This document shows, in pieces, positions 51,250 through 58,907 of a stretch of 64,000 nucleotides of DNA. The stretch is from Paenibacillus humicus NBRC 102415 (GTDB lineage: Bacteria; Bacillota; Bacilli; Paenibacillales; Paenibacillaceae). The stretch lies in the NCBI RefSeq assembly GCF_004000905.1, contig NZ_BIMD01000015.1, positions 1 to 64,000 of the forward strand. The letters run 5' to 3'. The stretch's first letter is position 1. Each line of letters starts with the position of its first letter. The notes beneath the pieces were generated by a model. It saw nothing but the letters and a program-made list of their open reading frames with translations. It was not told where the DNA came from and made no database searches. The position numbers were made by a program, and so were the translations under genes.

Positions 51250-52059
51250 ATGAAATTCGATCTGCACACCCATCACAGCCGCTGCGGCCATGCCGAAGGA
51301 AGCATCGAGGACTATATCCGCGCCGCGATCGACGCCGGAATCGGCGCGATCGGCATCTCCGACCATTCCCCCTACTTCGGCAGCGAAGAAGACCATCCCG
51401 AGCCGGGCATTGCGATGGCCCGCAGCTCTCTGCCGGGCTACGTCGAGGAAGTGCTGGCCCTGAAGGCCAAATACGAAGGCAGGATCGAAGTGCTGCTGGG
51501 CATGGAGTCGGATTTCTTTCCGGAGCATGCCGATACATACCGCAAGGCTTACGAAGCCTATCCGTTCGACTATATCATCGGCTCGGTCCATTTCACGTCA
51601 GGCAAAAGCATCTTCAACAAAACCCGCTGGAAGGGATTGTCGCAATCGGCGCAGGCCGAGCAGAAGCGCGAGTATTATGAGCTGATCCGCCAATCGGCCG
51701 TCAGCGGCATGTTCCAGGTGCTCGGCCATATCGACGCGATGAAGGGATATTATCCCGCCTTCTCCGGCATCCCGGCTTCCGAGAGCATCGACTTGGCTCT
51801 GCAGGCTATCGCCGGAAGCGGGGCGTCGATCGAGATCAACACCTCCGGCAAAACGAAAACGGTCGGCGGCTGGTACCCGTCCAACGAAATTCTGGAAAGA
51901 GCTCATTACTTCGGCGTCACATGCAGCTTCGGCTCGGATTCCCATGTGCCCTCGCGGGTCGGAGACGACTTCGAGGAAGTCCGCGCCCTGCTGAAATCGA
52001 TCGGTTTCCGGGAATGGTTCTTCTATCGGCAGAAGCAGCCCGTGGCGGTGCCTCTTTGA
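51250..52059 (+). CDS. PHP-domain histidinol-phosphatase
   Basis: Metal-dependent phosphatase of 269 residues of the HisJ/HisK type. Metal ligands are seen in FDLHTHHSRCGHAEG (HxH), ISDHSPYF, GMESDFFPEH and FGSDSHVPSRVG. It should remove phosphate from histidinol phosphate in histidine synthesis, though other PHP phosphatase roles are possible since no his genes are near. Start ATG 51250 with TGAGGAGG upstream. It follows the LysR gene by 51 bases. Confidence 0.9.
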   Translation: MKFDLHTHHSRCGHAEGSIEDYIRAAIDAGIGAIGISDHSPYFGSEEDHPEPGIAMARSSLPGYVEEVLALKAKYEGRIEVLLGMESDFFPEHADTYRKAYEAYPFDYIIGSVHFTSGKSIFNKTRWKGLSQSAQAEQKREYYELIRQSAVSGMFQVLGHIDAMKGYYPAFSGIPASESIDLALQAIAGSGASIEINTSGKTKTVGGWYPSNEILERAHYFGVTCSFGSDSHVPSRVGDDFEEVRALLKSIGFREWFFYRQKQPVAVPL

Positions 52060-52095
52060 TCAGCTGACGCTTCTCCGCAAGCGTTCCCAACAATG

Positions 52096-52168
52096 TTCAA
52101 CGGATCAGGCATTCCCGCAGCCTTCAACGGACCAGGCATTCCGCAGCCTTCAACGAATCGAACATGCC
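52096..52168. repeat. 26-27-bp tandem repeat, about 2.7 units
   Basis: Two near-identical units beginning TTCAACGGAYCAGGCATTCC (52096 and 52123) and a partial third (52149) lie in non-coding DNA after the phosphatase gene. Confidence 0.8.
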
Positions 52169-52235
52169 AAGAGCCATGGAAGGATTCAAGCTTTTATGTT
52201 CAGCTTTGATCTGTCTTATCAATCTGTCTGTTTTC

Positions 52236-52260
52236 GAGCCCTTAGGGGCTCTATTTTTTT
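52236..52260 (+). terminator. Terminator of phosphatase gene
   Basis: GAGCCC/GGGCTC hairpin with a short loop followed by a T-rich run. Confidence 0.85.
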
Positions 52261-52297
52261 ATTGGACAAGCCTTGAAAAATCTTTTTCTGGAAAGGA

Positions 52298-52345
52298 TTG
52301 CAAAAACTAATACAATTAGTTATAGTAAAACTAAAGGTATTAGTT
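52298..52345 (+). promoter_or_regulatory. Promoter with two tandem palindromic operators
   Basis: TTGCAA (52298-52303), 17-base spacer, TATAGT (52321-52326). The palindrome AACTAA-N5-TTAGTT fills the spacer (52305-52321) and occurs again at 52329-52345, centres 24 bases apart. A repressor dimer at each would cover the promoter and start point. Confidence 0.8.
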
Positions 52346-52369
52346 TTAGTAAAGAGGAGGATTTCCACG

Positions 52370-52462
52370 ATGAGCTTCATTGTGTTCATGCTCTTGTTTA
52401 CGGTCGGAATGGGTTGGGCGGATGCCCGGATAAGACGTGCTTCTATTCAAGAAAAGGGGTGA
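52370..52462 (+). CDS. Small membrane peptide (30 residues)
   Basis: A 30-codon frame with GAGGAGG ahead of ATG 52370. It is one hydrophobic helix (FIVFMLLFTVGMGW) followed by a basic tail (ARIRRASIQEKG), which predicts a single-span peptide with the C-terminus inside. It lies seven bases before the next membrane protein gene and shares its operator-rich promoter, so the two likely act together. No family recognised. Confidence 0.65.
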   Translation: MSFIVFMLLFTVGMGWADARIRRASIQEKG

Positions 52463-52468
52463 GGAAAT

Positions 52469-53047
52469 ATGTTCGCCGGACATTTCGGATTAGCCGCAGC
52501 CGTTAAAGCCAAAACTCCTCAGGTTCCTCTTTGGACGCTCATGCTGGGCACGCAGCTGCTCGACGTGCTTTTCGTTCCCTTCCTTCTGACGGGCAAGGAA
52601 ACGTTGGAGGCTGTCCCAGGCGCCGATGGTTACGGCGGCTTCATTATTCATGCGGATTATACGCACTCGCTGGTCGGCACCTTGCTCCTTGCTCTGATTG
52701 TCGGATGGCTCGCTTCCCTGAAATGGGGCCGCAGGGGCGGCTGGACGATCGGCGCCGTCGTCTTGAGCCACTGGGTGCTTGACCTCGCCATGCACCGCGC
52801 AGACATGCCGATTTTTCCCGGAAATGCTAGAGACCTGCCGCTCCTCGGTCTCGGATTGTGGCAATGGCCGTCGATAAGCATGGCCGCCGAGCTTGCACTG
52901 GTGACTGTCGGCGCCATCCTGTATGTGCGCTCTCTGCCCGCTGCCGGCAACGCATCGATAATCCGCAGCCGCAAACTGTGGACCGGCGCGGCCATGTGCG
53001 CTCTGCTCCTGCTCTCGCTTGCGTCGGATACGCTCGGGTGGGGCTGA
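52469..53047 (+). CDS. Integral membrane protein, metal-dependent-hydrolase-like
   Basis: Protein of 192 residues with about five membrane helices. GHFGLA near the start and HADYTHSLVGT and LSHWVLDLAMHR further on give conserved His/Asp positions like those of the YdjM/DUF457 hydrolase-like membrane proteins. Start ATG 52469 behind GGGGTGAGG. It is the second gene after the tandem operators and the small peptide. Activity unproven; the family match is by motif layout. Confidence 0.7.
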   Translation: MFAGHFGLAAAVKAKTPQVPLWTLMLGTQLLDVLFVPFLLTGKETLEAVPGADGYGGFIIHADYTHSLVGTLLLALIVGWLASLKWGRRGGWTIGAVVLSHWVLDLAMHRADMPIFPGNARDLPLLGLGLWQWPSISMAAELALVTVGAILYVRSLPAAGNASIIRSRKLWTGAAMCALLLLSLASDTLGWG

Positions 53048-53152
53048 CGGGAGCAGCCTCAATGCGGTCGGCATCAAAGCCCGTATGATTCAGCCGGCTC
53101 CGCATGGTAGACTGTAATTGCCAGTCCATGCCGCCCCTCCCTTCAAGAGGGC

Positions 53153-53185
53153 AAAAAAAAGTGGACCTCCCATAAGGAAGGTCCC
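53153..53185 (-). terminator. Orphan minus-strand terminator
   Basis: GGACCT/AGGTCC arms with the U tract (eight U) on the minus strand, but no minus-strand gene ends here. The surrounding 53048-53320 holds no other gene that I can support. Confidence 0.6.
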
Positions 53186-53320
53186 AAGTATATTTATTAA
53201 AAGGGGGTCATGTCACTATCTTAACCCCTGATTGTAATAGCGGCGTGACAGGAATATTTCATTTGTGTAACAGATTCCGTTTCCCACTCCCATACAGGCA
53301 GCAAAGGAGCACCGACCCTC

Positions 53321-54217
53321 ATGACAGCCCCTGCAATATGGCTTCTGATCTCGATCGGCAGCGCGGCCGTATTCGGCTTCGCCGGCTGGTGGATGAAAGT
53401 ATCCCAAATGCGCGGAGGGAGCAGCACCTCCCTCCTACTGGGATTGTACGCGACAGGAACGGCCGGCTTTCTCTTCCAATGCGTGGCGGACGGAAGCTGG
53501 ACGGACGCGCTCGGCTGGAAAGCCTGGGTCGCAGGAGCGGTTGTCGGAGCCGGCTCAGCCTGGGGCAACGTCGTTTTCATGCAGGCGCTGCGCTACGGCC
53601 CGGCCAGTCTCACCTCGCCGATTACGAACCTCAACATCGTCCTTGTCGTGGCGATGTCGGTATGGATCTACGGAGAGCCGCTTGGAGGCTGGGAAGCGGC
53701 CGGAATCGTCCTGCTGCTGGCAGCGGCAGTGCTGATTGCCGTGCGCCGCTCGGAGCCGCTCTCGATCGGAGACCGGCGCTGGTTCCTGTATACGGGGGCG
53801 GCCGTCGTTCTGTTCACCTTCCGCAACGGAGGCTTGAAGGTGACGAGCGAGCTCGGCCTGCCCTCCTCCTCCGTTCTCTTGACCGGCTACTTCCTTTCGC
53901 TGCTCTGGTTTGCGGCAGCCGCCCTCAAGGAGCGCTCCGGCCGGAAGACCGGCAGCGCAGCTCCGCAATTCTCTGCCGATGGATGGAGCATCGGCCTCCG
54001 TCTCGGCCTGCTTGCGGGATTGTTCTCCTATGGGGGGCTCCAGCTCTATGCCTGGGCGCTCGAGACCGGCAAAGCCGGCATAGCCGCTCCCATCTTTGCG
54101 ACAAACAGCCTTGTCGTGGCGGCCGGCTCGATCCTGCTGTACCGGGAACGCCTGACAAGGCTGCAATGGCTCGCCTTTGCCTGCCTCCTGGCAGGCCTCT
54201 TCGTGATCAAGCTATAA
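53321..54217 (+). CDS. DMT-superfamily transporter (EamA type)
   Basis: Membrane transporter of 298 residues with about ten helices in two EamA repeats. Marks are GNVVFMQALRYGPASLTSPITNLNIVLVV and, in the second half, LETGKAGIAAPIFATNSLVVAAGSILLYRERLTRLQWLA. Start ATG 53321 behind AAAGGAG. Such proteins move small metabolites; the substrate is unknown. It is convergent with the DUF695-RraB gene with a 33-base gap. Confidence 0.9.
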   Translation: MTAPAIWLLISIGSAAVFGFAGWWMKVSQMRGGSSTSLLLGLYATGTAGFLFQCVADGSWTDALGWKAWVAGAVVGAGSAWGNVVFMQALRYGPASLTSPITNLNIVLVVAMSVWIYGEPLGGWEAAGIVLLLAAAVLIAVRRSEPLSIGDRRWFLYTGAAVVLFTFRNGGLKVTSELGLPSSSVLLTGYFLSLLWFAAAALKERSGRKTGSAAPQFSADGWSIGLRLGLLAGLFSYGGLQLYAWALETGKAGIAAPIFATNSLVVAAGSILLYRERLTRLQWLAFACLLAGLFVIKL

Positions 54218-54250
54218 GGCAGACGGCAACTAATGCCGCCCTGCGCATCT

Positions 54251-55072
54251 TCAGCTTTTGGGACGGCAAGCGGCCGAGAACGAGCCGAGCCACTTTTTCC
54301 ACCAAGCCTTGATCCGGTAAGAAGCGGTAAGCTTCATGACCGATCCCCAGCCGTCGTATTTGCCGCCGCCCGCCCCGATCATCCGGTACAGCTCGTCGAC
54401 CCGTCCGTTGACGGTCTCCAGCCTGACATCCTCGAAGCGGCTGATGACGAGAGGGTACGGGTATTCGGGCTCCGGCTCCCCGCTCTTGCCTTCTTCGATC
54501 CGGTACCCCATCGTTTCCAGCTTCATCCGCATCAGCTTGCGGCCGTCATGATCGCGGAAGAGCAGCCAATGATACACATTGCGCGGCCTCCGGATATCAT
54601 CCCCCCGGTTCAGCAGCGCGTACACCATTTGGGCATTGTGGATGAACAGCTCCTCGAGCGTGTCCGGCAGCAAATACCGGTAAAACTCCCAGTCGGAATC
54701 CGGCTTGACGTAATGCATCAGCCTGCTGCCGCTTCTTGACGACAACAGCTTCTGCAGCGGCTCCAGCGACGCTCCGCTCTCCATGTAATAATAATATTCA
54801 AGCCTTCTCGGCGTATTGATGCGTCCGATATAGACGGAATTCCCTCCCGCTTGCACGGCCTCTTCCAGCTCATGCTCCATCCTCTCCAGCTCGGATATCA
54901 TGCTTTCCTTGTTCTTATGCCGGCTGCGGATGGAGTAGAGGTTGATTGTGATCGACAACAGCTGGTTCAAGCCCGGCGGGTGCGCATCCTGTTTCCAGGC
55001 GCAATTGACAAGGATCCTCATCAATTCCTTGTCCTCGGATTGGCGTTCGAAAAAGCCCCAGTCGTCTGCCAT
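54251..55072 (-). CDS. DUF695 and RraB-like two-domain protein
   Basis: Soluble protein of 273 residues. Residues 1-130 fit DUF695 (ILVNCAWKQDAHPPGLNQLLSITINLYSI, SVYIGRINTPRRLEYYYYMES). Residues 140-215 fit the RraB fold (LEELFIHNAQMVYALLNRGDDIRRPRNVYHWLLFRDHDGRKLM). RraB inhibits RNase E in E. coli; most Firmicutes lack that enzyme, so the partner here is unknown. Start ATG 55072 close to GAGGTGCGGCG, a modest site. Single gene. Confidence 0.8.
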   Translation of the reverse strand: MADDWGFFERQSEDKELMRILVNCAWKQDAHPPGLNQLLSITINLYSIRSRHKNKESMISELERMEHELEEAVQAGGNSVYIGRINTPRRLEYYYYMESGASLEPLQKLLSSRSGSRLMHYVKPDSDWEFYRYLLPDTLEELFIHNAQMVYALLNRGDDIRRPRNVYHWLLFRDHDGRKLMRMKLETMGYRIEEGKSGEPEPEYPYPLVISRFEDVRLETVNGRVDELYRMIGAGGGKYDGWGSVMKLTASYRIKAWWKKWLGSFSAACRPKS

Positions 55073-55224
55073 CGCCGCACCTCGCTTTCTGACGGTTCAC
55101 CCCCGTCAAATGTCTGTCTATTATACAGGACCGCTTCGGTCCGGCAAATCGTTTTTTTGTCCGTTCTAGTCCAAAGACGCAGCGGAGCTGGAAAAGTTGC
55201 GGGGTTCATCCGGCATTTCAGGAC

Positions 55225-55280
55225 AAAAAAGCCTCTTCCTGCCAGCGCCAGCGTAACCGGCTGCCGGACAAGAAGAGGCC
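55225..55280 (-). terminator. doxX terminator
   Basis: GCCTCTTC/GAAGAGGC outer arms with an inner CTGGCAG/CTGCC region, followed by six U on the minus strand. Confidence 0.85.
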
Positions 55281-55293
55281 ATTCGGATGATGA

Positions 55294-55692
55294 TCAGCTC
55301 AAGATGGCGTCGATGGAATAGGCTCCTGCGCCGGTGAATGCGACAGCCAGCGCGATCGCGATGAGAATGAGATTGTACTCGTAGCCGTTGGACGTCGCCC
55401 AGATGCCGTTCGCTCCGTGAACCTTCGCGATCGCGACAAGCATCGGGATAATGATCAGCGCCGCGGCGATCCACACCCATAGACCAAGCGCCAGCAGCAG
55501 CCCTCCCAGCAGCTCCGAGAGCCCCGCCAGCACCGCCATCAGCACGCCGGGCTTGGCGCCGAGCGACTCCAGCCAGCCTGCCGTCCCCTTGATTCCGTAG
55601 CCTCCGAACCAGCCGAACAGCTTCTGCGTGCCATGCGCCGCGAACAGCAGCCCCGCTACAACCCTTAAGATAAGAATGCCCGTATCGAACAT
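55294..55692 (-). CDS. DoxX-family membrane protein
   Basis: Membrane protein of 132 residues with four helices: ILILRVVAGLLFAAHGTQKLFGWFGGYG, then a LSELLGGLLLALGL helix and two more. DoxX proteins of this kind are induced by quinone or thiol stress. Start ATG 55692 (MFDTGILI); the longer form would add an unusual polar head. Divergent from an HxlR regulator, whose likely operator lies in this gene's promoter. Confidence 0.9.
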   Translation of the reverse strand: MFDTGILILRVVAGLLFAAHGTQKLFGWFGGYGIKGTAGWLESLGAKPGVLMAVLAGLSELLGGLLLALGLWVWIAAALIIIPMLVAIAKVHGANGIWATSNGYEYNLILIAIALAVAFTGAGAYSIDAILS

Positions 55693-55744
55693 ATTGAACC
55701 CCGCCTCTTCATAGAATGTATTCGTCTGTTGCTTGACTGGACTT

Positions 55745-55773
55745 ATCATAAAACATTAACTAACTTTAGTCAA
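55745..55773 (-). promoter_or_regulatory. doxX promoter with operator
   Basis: On the minus strand TTGACT (55773-55768), 17-base spacer, TATGAT (55750-55745). The dyad TTGACTAA-AG-TTAGTTAA (55773-55756) overlaps the -35 and enters the spacer, where a bound regulator would block polymerase. Confidence 0.75.
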
Positions 55774-55810
55774 GTTAATATATTAAATTAATTAGTTCAG
55801 GGACAGTCGC

Positions 55811-55839
55811 TTACATTTCCTTAGTTTATATGGTACAAT
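55811..55839 (+). promoter_or_regulatory. hxlR-type gene promoter
   Basis: TTACAT (55811-55816), 17-base spacer, TACAAT (55834-55839), 25 bases before the start codon. Confidence 0.7.
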
Positions 55840-55864
55840 GGGTGCACAAGAAGGAGTGATAAGA

Positions 55865-56173
55865 ATGGACTACTCCACCATGTGTCCCAAGTACGAAGCC
55901 GCTATCGAGCTGCTTGGGAAAAAGTGGACGGGCCTTATCATCCGGGTGCTGCTCGGCGGGCCCAAGCGGTTTAAGGAAATCAAGGAACAAATTCCGGAGA
56001 TGAGCGACAAGATGCTGACCGATCGGATGAAGGAACTCGAACAGGCGCAAATCGTGAACCGCAAGGTTTATCCGGAGATGCCTGTACGGATTGAATATGA
56101 GCTGACCGACAAGGGACATCATCTGCAGCCTGTCATCGAGTCCATTCAGGACTGGGGAGAGCATTGGATGTAG
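55865..56173 (+). CDS. HxlR-family transcriptional regulator
   Basis: Winged-helix regulator of 102 residues. Its N-terminal Cys (DYSTMCPKYEAAIELLGKKW) is where redox-sensing relatives such as YodB and HypR react with quinones or disulfides. LLGGPKRFKEIKEQIPEMSDKMLTDRMKELE is the DNA-binding part. Start ATG 55865, eight bases after AAGGAG; the codon at 55838 lies within the promoter. It probably represses the divergent doxX gene. Confidence 0.92.
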   Translation: MDYSTMCPKYEAAIELLGKKWTGLIIRVLLGGPKRFKEIKEQIPEMSDKMLTDRMKELEQAQIVNRKVYPEMPVRIEYELTDKGHHLQPVIESIQDWGEHWM

Positions 56174-56189
56174 CGTTCCGAGCCATCTG

Positions 56190-56212
56190 GCCGCCCGACG
56201 GGCGGCTTTTTT
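56190..56212 (+). terminator. Terminator of hxlR-type gene
   Basis: GCCGCCC/GGGCGGC stem with a three-base loop followed by six T. Confidence 0.9.
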
Positions 56213-56323
56213 GCTGTTTCGGGCTCCATCCCCATCTCCTCTAGTTCCGCTCGATGGTGGAAATCCGTACCTGCGGGAGCTTATACTAGAATGGACATCA
56301 ATAGCGGACAGTGAGGGTGAGGC

Positions 56324-57235
56324 ATGGATACGATCAAGCAGGCATACCGGGACTTGGGACTGCCCGACAACGCTTCCAAGGAAGAAGTCGAGAAAAAATA
56401 CTCCTTGCTGCTGCGCAGGGCCCGCAGCCAGCAAGGCCGCGGCGGGGACGGCGAAGCGGCAGGATCTCCGAGCCTCGAGACGATCAATGCGGCGTACCGG
56501 ACGATCCTGGAGCACGAGGAAACGGCGGCGCGGGAAGAGTACAACAAGAAGGCGTACGGAAAATACAAGGGAATGGCGGGATCCGCGCAAAAGGTGGACC
56601 ACTTCTTCAGCTATTATAAGTTTCACTTGCTGGGCGCGATCGTGCTGATCGCCGCCGTCGTGTACGGCATCAACGCTTACCTGAACCATAAGGAGGAGCA
56701 GGCCGAGCTGGCCAAGCTTCCTCCGGCCGCCCTGGCTCTCTCCTATTTCGGCGAATTCGGCTCGCCAGCCGGAAGCGACGTGACGACAGCCGAGCAGCAG
56801 CTTGTGAGCCGGTTCCCGGATTGGAAGCGAGTGATCGTCCATCTCACCTACGTACCGGCCGATCCCATGTCCGGGCAGGACATGGCCATGGTCCAGAAGA
56901 GCGTTCTCGATCTCATCACGAACAAGGACGACGTCTACTTGATGGATCGCGCCAGCTTCGACAAGCTGGCTTCCCAGAACGCCCTTCTCCCTCTGGAGAC
57001 CCATAAGGATGCGCTCGGCTCCGAATACAACGACGCCCATGCCTTGAGCGCGGCTGCACAGGATACTCCGAACGAGCAGCATGTGTACGGCCTCGATGTC
57101 ACGGACAGCCCTCTCGTCAAAAGCATGGGCCTGGAGGGCGGCCGCTTCATAGCCGGCATCCGCAGCGATACGACCAGGCTGGACAATTCCTTGCAGTTCA
57201 TCCGGGCTGCCTTGTCGGATACTTCCGCTCCTTAG
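56324..57235 (+). CDS. J-like domain membrane protein without HPD
   Basis: Protein of 303 residues. Residues 1-80 have a J-domain layout (IKQAYRDLGLPDNASKEEVEKKYSLLLRRA, then ETINAAYRTILEHEETAAREEYNKK), but the HPD tripeptide needed to stimulate Hsp70 is absent between helices. One membrane helix (HLLGAIVLIAAVVYGINAYL, about 100-118) leads to an outside domain of about 180 residues that I do not recognise. A scaffold or tether role at the membrane is inference. Monocistronic with terminator. Confidence 0.75.
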   Translation: MDTIKQAYRDLGLPDNASKEEVEKKYSLLLRRARSQQGRGGDGEAAGSPSLETINAAYRTILEHEETAAREEYNKKAYGKYKGMAGSAQKVDHFFSYYKFHLLGAIVLIAAVVYGINAYLNHKEEQAELAKLPPAALALSYFGEFGSPAGSDVTTAEQQLVSRFPDWKRVIVHLTYVPADPMSGQDMAMVQKSVLDLITNKDDVYLMDRASFDKLASQNALLPLETHKDALGSEYNDAHALSAAAQDTPNEQHVYGLDVTDSPLVKSMGLEGGRFIAGIRSDTTRLDNSLQFIRAALSDTSAP

Positions 57236-57276
57236 CCCTTCCTCCAACACCTGCAAATCCGATTGCGGGATCAGCC

Positions 57277-57312
57277 AAGCGGCCCTTCCTCTACAGGAAA
57301 GGGCCGCTTGTT
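57277..57312 (+). terminator. Terminator of J-like gene
   Basis: AAGCGGCCCTTCC/GGAAAGGGCCGCTT arms, then GTTTC. Confidence 0.85.
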
Positions 57313-57342
57313 TCATCTTTTGAACCGATCGGGTATGCATGG

Positions 57343-57371
57343 TTGACAGCTTCATTTAAATTGCATACAAT
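57343..57371 (+). promoter_or_regulatory. Promoter of glutathione peroxidase gene
   Basis: TTGACA (57343-57348), 17-base spacer, TACAAT (57366-57371), about 37 bases before the start. Confidence 0.85.
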
Positions 57372-57407
57372 CTAATTAGAGTGAGAAGATGGATGGAGGC
57401 GATACCG

Positions 57408-57902
57408 ATGTCTATTTATGATATTGAAGTCGAGACGGCGCGCGGCGCCAAGGAGACGCTGGAGCGGTACAGAGGCCAAGTGATGCTGATCGTCAATACG
57501 GCGACCAAGTGCGGCCTGGCGCCTCAGTTCGACGGGCTGGAGAAGCTTCATCAGACATACGGGGACAAGGGCCTGGCCGTTCTCGGCTTTCCATGCGGAC
57601 AGTTCGCCAACCAGGAACCCGGCGACAACGGCCAGATCCAGGAAGCATGCAAGATCAACTTCGGCGTCACGTTTCCGCTGTTCGCCAAAGTCGACGTCAA
57701 CGGGAGCGGCGCCCATCCTCTCTTCCGTTATCTGACCGAGAACGCCAGAGGCTTCCTCGGCTCCAAGGCGATCAAGTGGAATTTCACCAAGTTCCTGGTC
57801 GACCAGGAAGGCCGCATCGTCAAGCGCTTCGCGCCGACCGACAAGCCGGAGAAGATCGAGAGCCATATCGCCAAGCTTCTCGGTGCGCCGGCTCCCGTAT
57901 AA
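57408..57902 (+). CDS. Glutathione peroxidase family protein (thiol peroxidase)
   Basis: Peroxidase of 164 residues. The peroxidatic Cys is in NTATKCGLAPQF, with Gln in GFPCGQFANQEPG and Trp/Asn in KWNFTKFLVD completing the active site. Bacterial members normally use thioredoxin or bacillithiol rather than glutathione. Start ATG 57408, eight bases after GGAGG; the earlier ATG-type codon at 57381 has no site. Single gene with its own promoter. Confidence 0.93.
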   Translation: MSIYDIEVETARGAKETLERYRGQVMLIVNTATKCGLAPQFDGLEKLHQTYGDKGLAVLGFPCGQFANQEPGDNGQIQEACKINFGVTFPLFAKVDVNGSGAHPLFRYLTENARGFLGSKAIKWNFTKFLVDQEGRIVKRFAPTDKPEKIESHIAKLLGAPAPV

Positions 57903-58066
57903 GCGCCTCTGCCCAGAACCTAGCATGAGCCGGATGGAAATACGCGGCTCCGCGCATGAACGAAAAACCCGCAGGAACAGAACCGGTACCGGCAAGCTCC
58001 GGAACCAGGCCGGCGACGAAAAGCTTTAAAGCAAACCGACCCGCTCTTGACCAGACAGGAAAGAAC

Positions 58067-58105
58067 AAAAAGACCCCGTACCGGCGACCGGTACGGGGTC
58101 TTTCG
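58067..58105. terminator. Bidirectional terminator
   Basis: AAAGACCCCGTACCGG/CCGGTACGGGGTCTTT perfect stem with short loop between the convergent peroxidase and sdhB genes. Confidence 0.92.
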
Positions 58106-58118
58106 TATTGCGGGGCGA

Positions 58119-58889
58119 TTACACGCCCAGGAAGTTTTTGAACAGCTGCACCGTCGTGTCGCGGTTGATCGCGGCGATCGACGTCGTAAGCGGAATGCCC
58201 TTCGGACAGGACCGCACGCAGTTCTGCGAGTTGCCGCAGCCTTCGATGCCGCCGTCGTCCATCAGCGTCTCCAGACGCTCGGCTTTGTTCATCTCGCCCG
58301 TAGGATGGGCGTTGAACAGGCGAACCTGGGAAATCGCCGCCGGTCCGATGAAGCTGGAACGGTCGTTGACGTTCGGGCAAGCCTCGAGGCAGACGCCGCA
58401 AGTCATGCACTTGGACAGCTCGTAAGCCCATTGGCGCTTCGTCTCGGCCATCCGTGGTCCCGGACCGAGATCGTAGGTGCCGTCGATCGGAATCCATGCC
58501 TTGACGCGCTTGAGGGCATTGAACATGCGCTCGCGGTTGATGACGAGGTCGCGCACGACCGGGAACGTGCTCATCGGAGCGACGCGTACCGGCTGCTCCA
58601 GCTTGTCGACCAAGGCGCTGCACGCCTGGCGCGGCTTGCCGTTGATGACCATGGAGCAGGCTCCGCATACTTCCTCGAGGCAGTTCGACTCCCAGCATAC
58701 CGGAGTCGTGGACGCGCCGTCGGCTTTTACCGGGTTGCGCTGGATTTCCATCAGGGCGCTGATGACGTTCATGTTCGGGCGGTACGGAACCTCAAACTCT
58801 TCGGTATAAGGAGCCGCATCCGGCGAATCTTGACGGGTAATAATGAACTTGACCATTTTACCGGTCTTGGTAGCTGTTTCGGTTGCCAT
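58119..58889 (-). CDS. sdhB: Succinate dehydrogenase iron-sulfur subunit
   Basis: Subunit of 256 residues carrying the [2Fe-2S], [4Fe-4S] and [3Fe-4S] centres. Cluster motifs are CWESNCLEEVCGACSM, CMTCGVCLEACP and CVRSCPKG. With sdhA and sdhC it links the TCA cycle to menaquinone. Last gene of sdhCAB; it begins 18 bases after sdhA behind AGGAGGGAG. Confidence 0.97.
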   Translation of the reverse strand: MATETATKTGKMVKFIITRQDSPDAAPYTEEFEVPYRPNMNVISALMEIQRNPVKADGASTTPVCWESNCLEEVCGACSMVINGKPRQACSALVDKLEQPVRVAPMSTFPVVRDLVINRERMFNALKRVKAWIPIDGTYDLGPGPRMAETKRQWAYELSKCMTCGVCLEACPNVNDRSSFIGPAAISQVRLFNAHPTGEMNKAERLETLMDDGGIEGCGNSQNCVRSCPKGIPLTTSIAAINRDTTVQLFKNFLGV

Positions 58890-58907
58890 TGTCGTTCTCC
58901 CTCCTCC

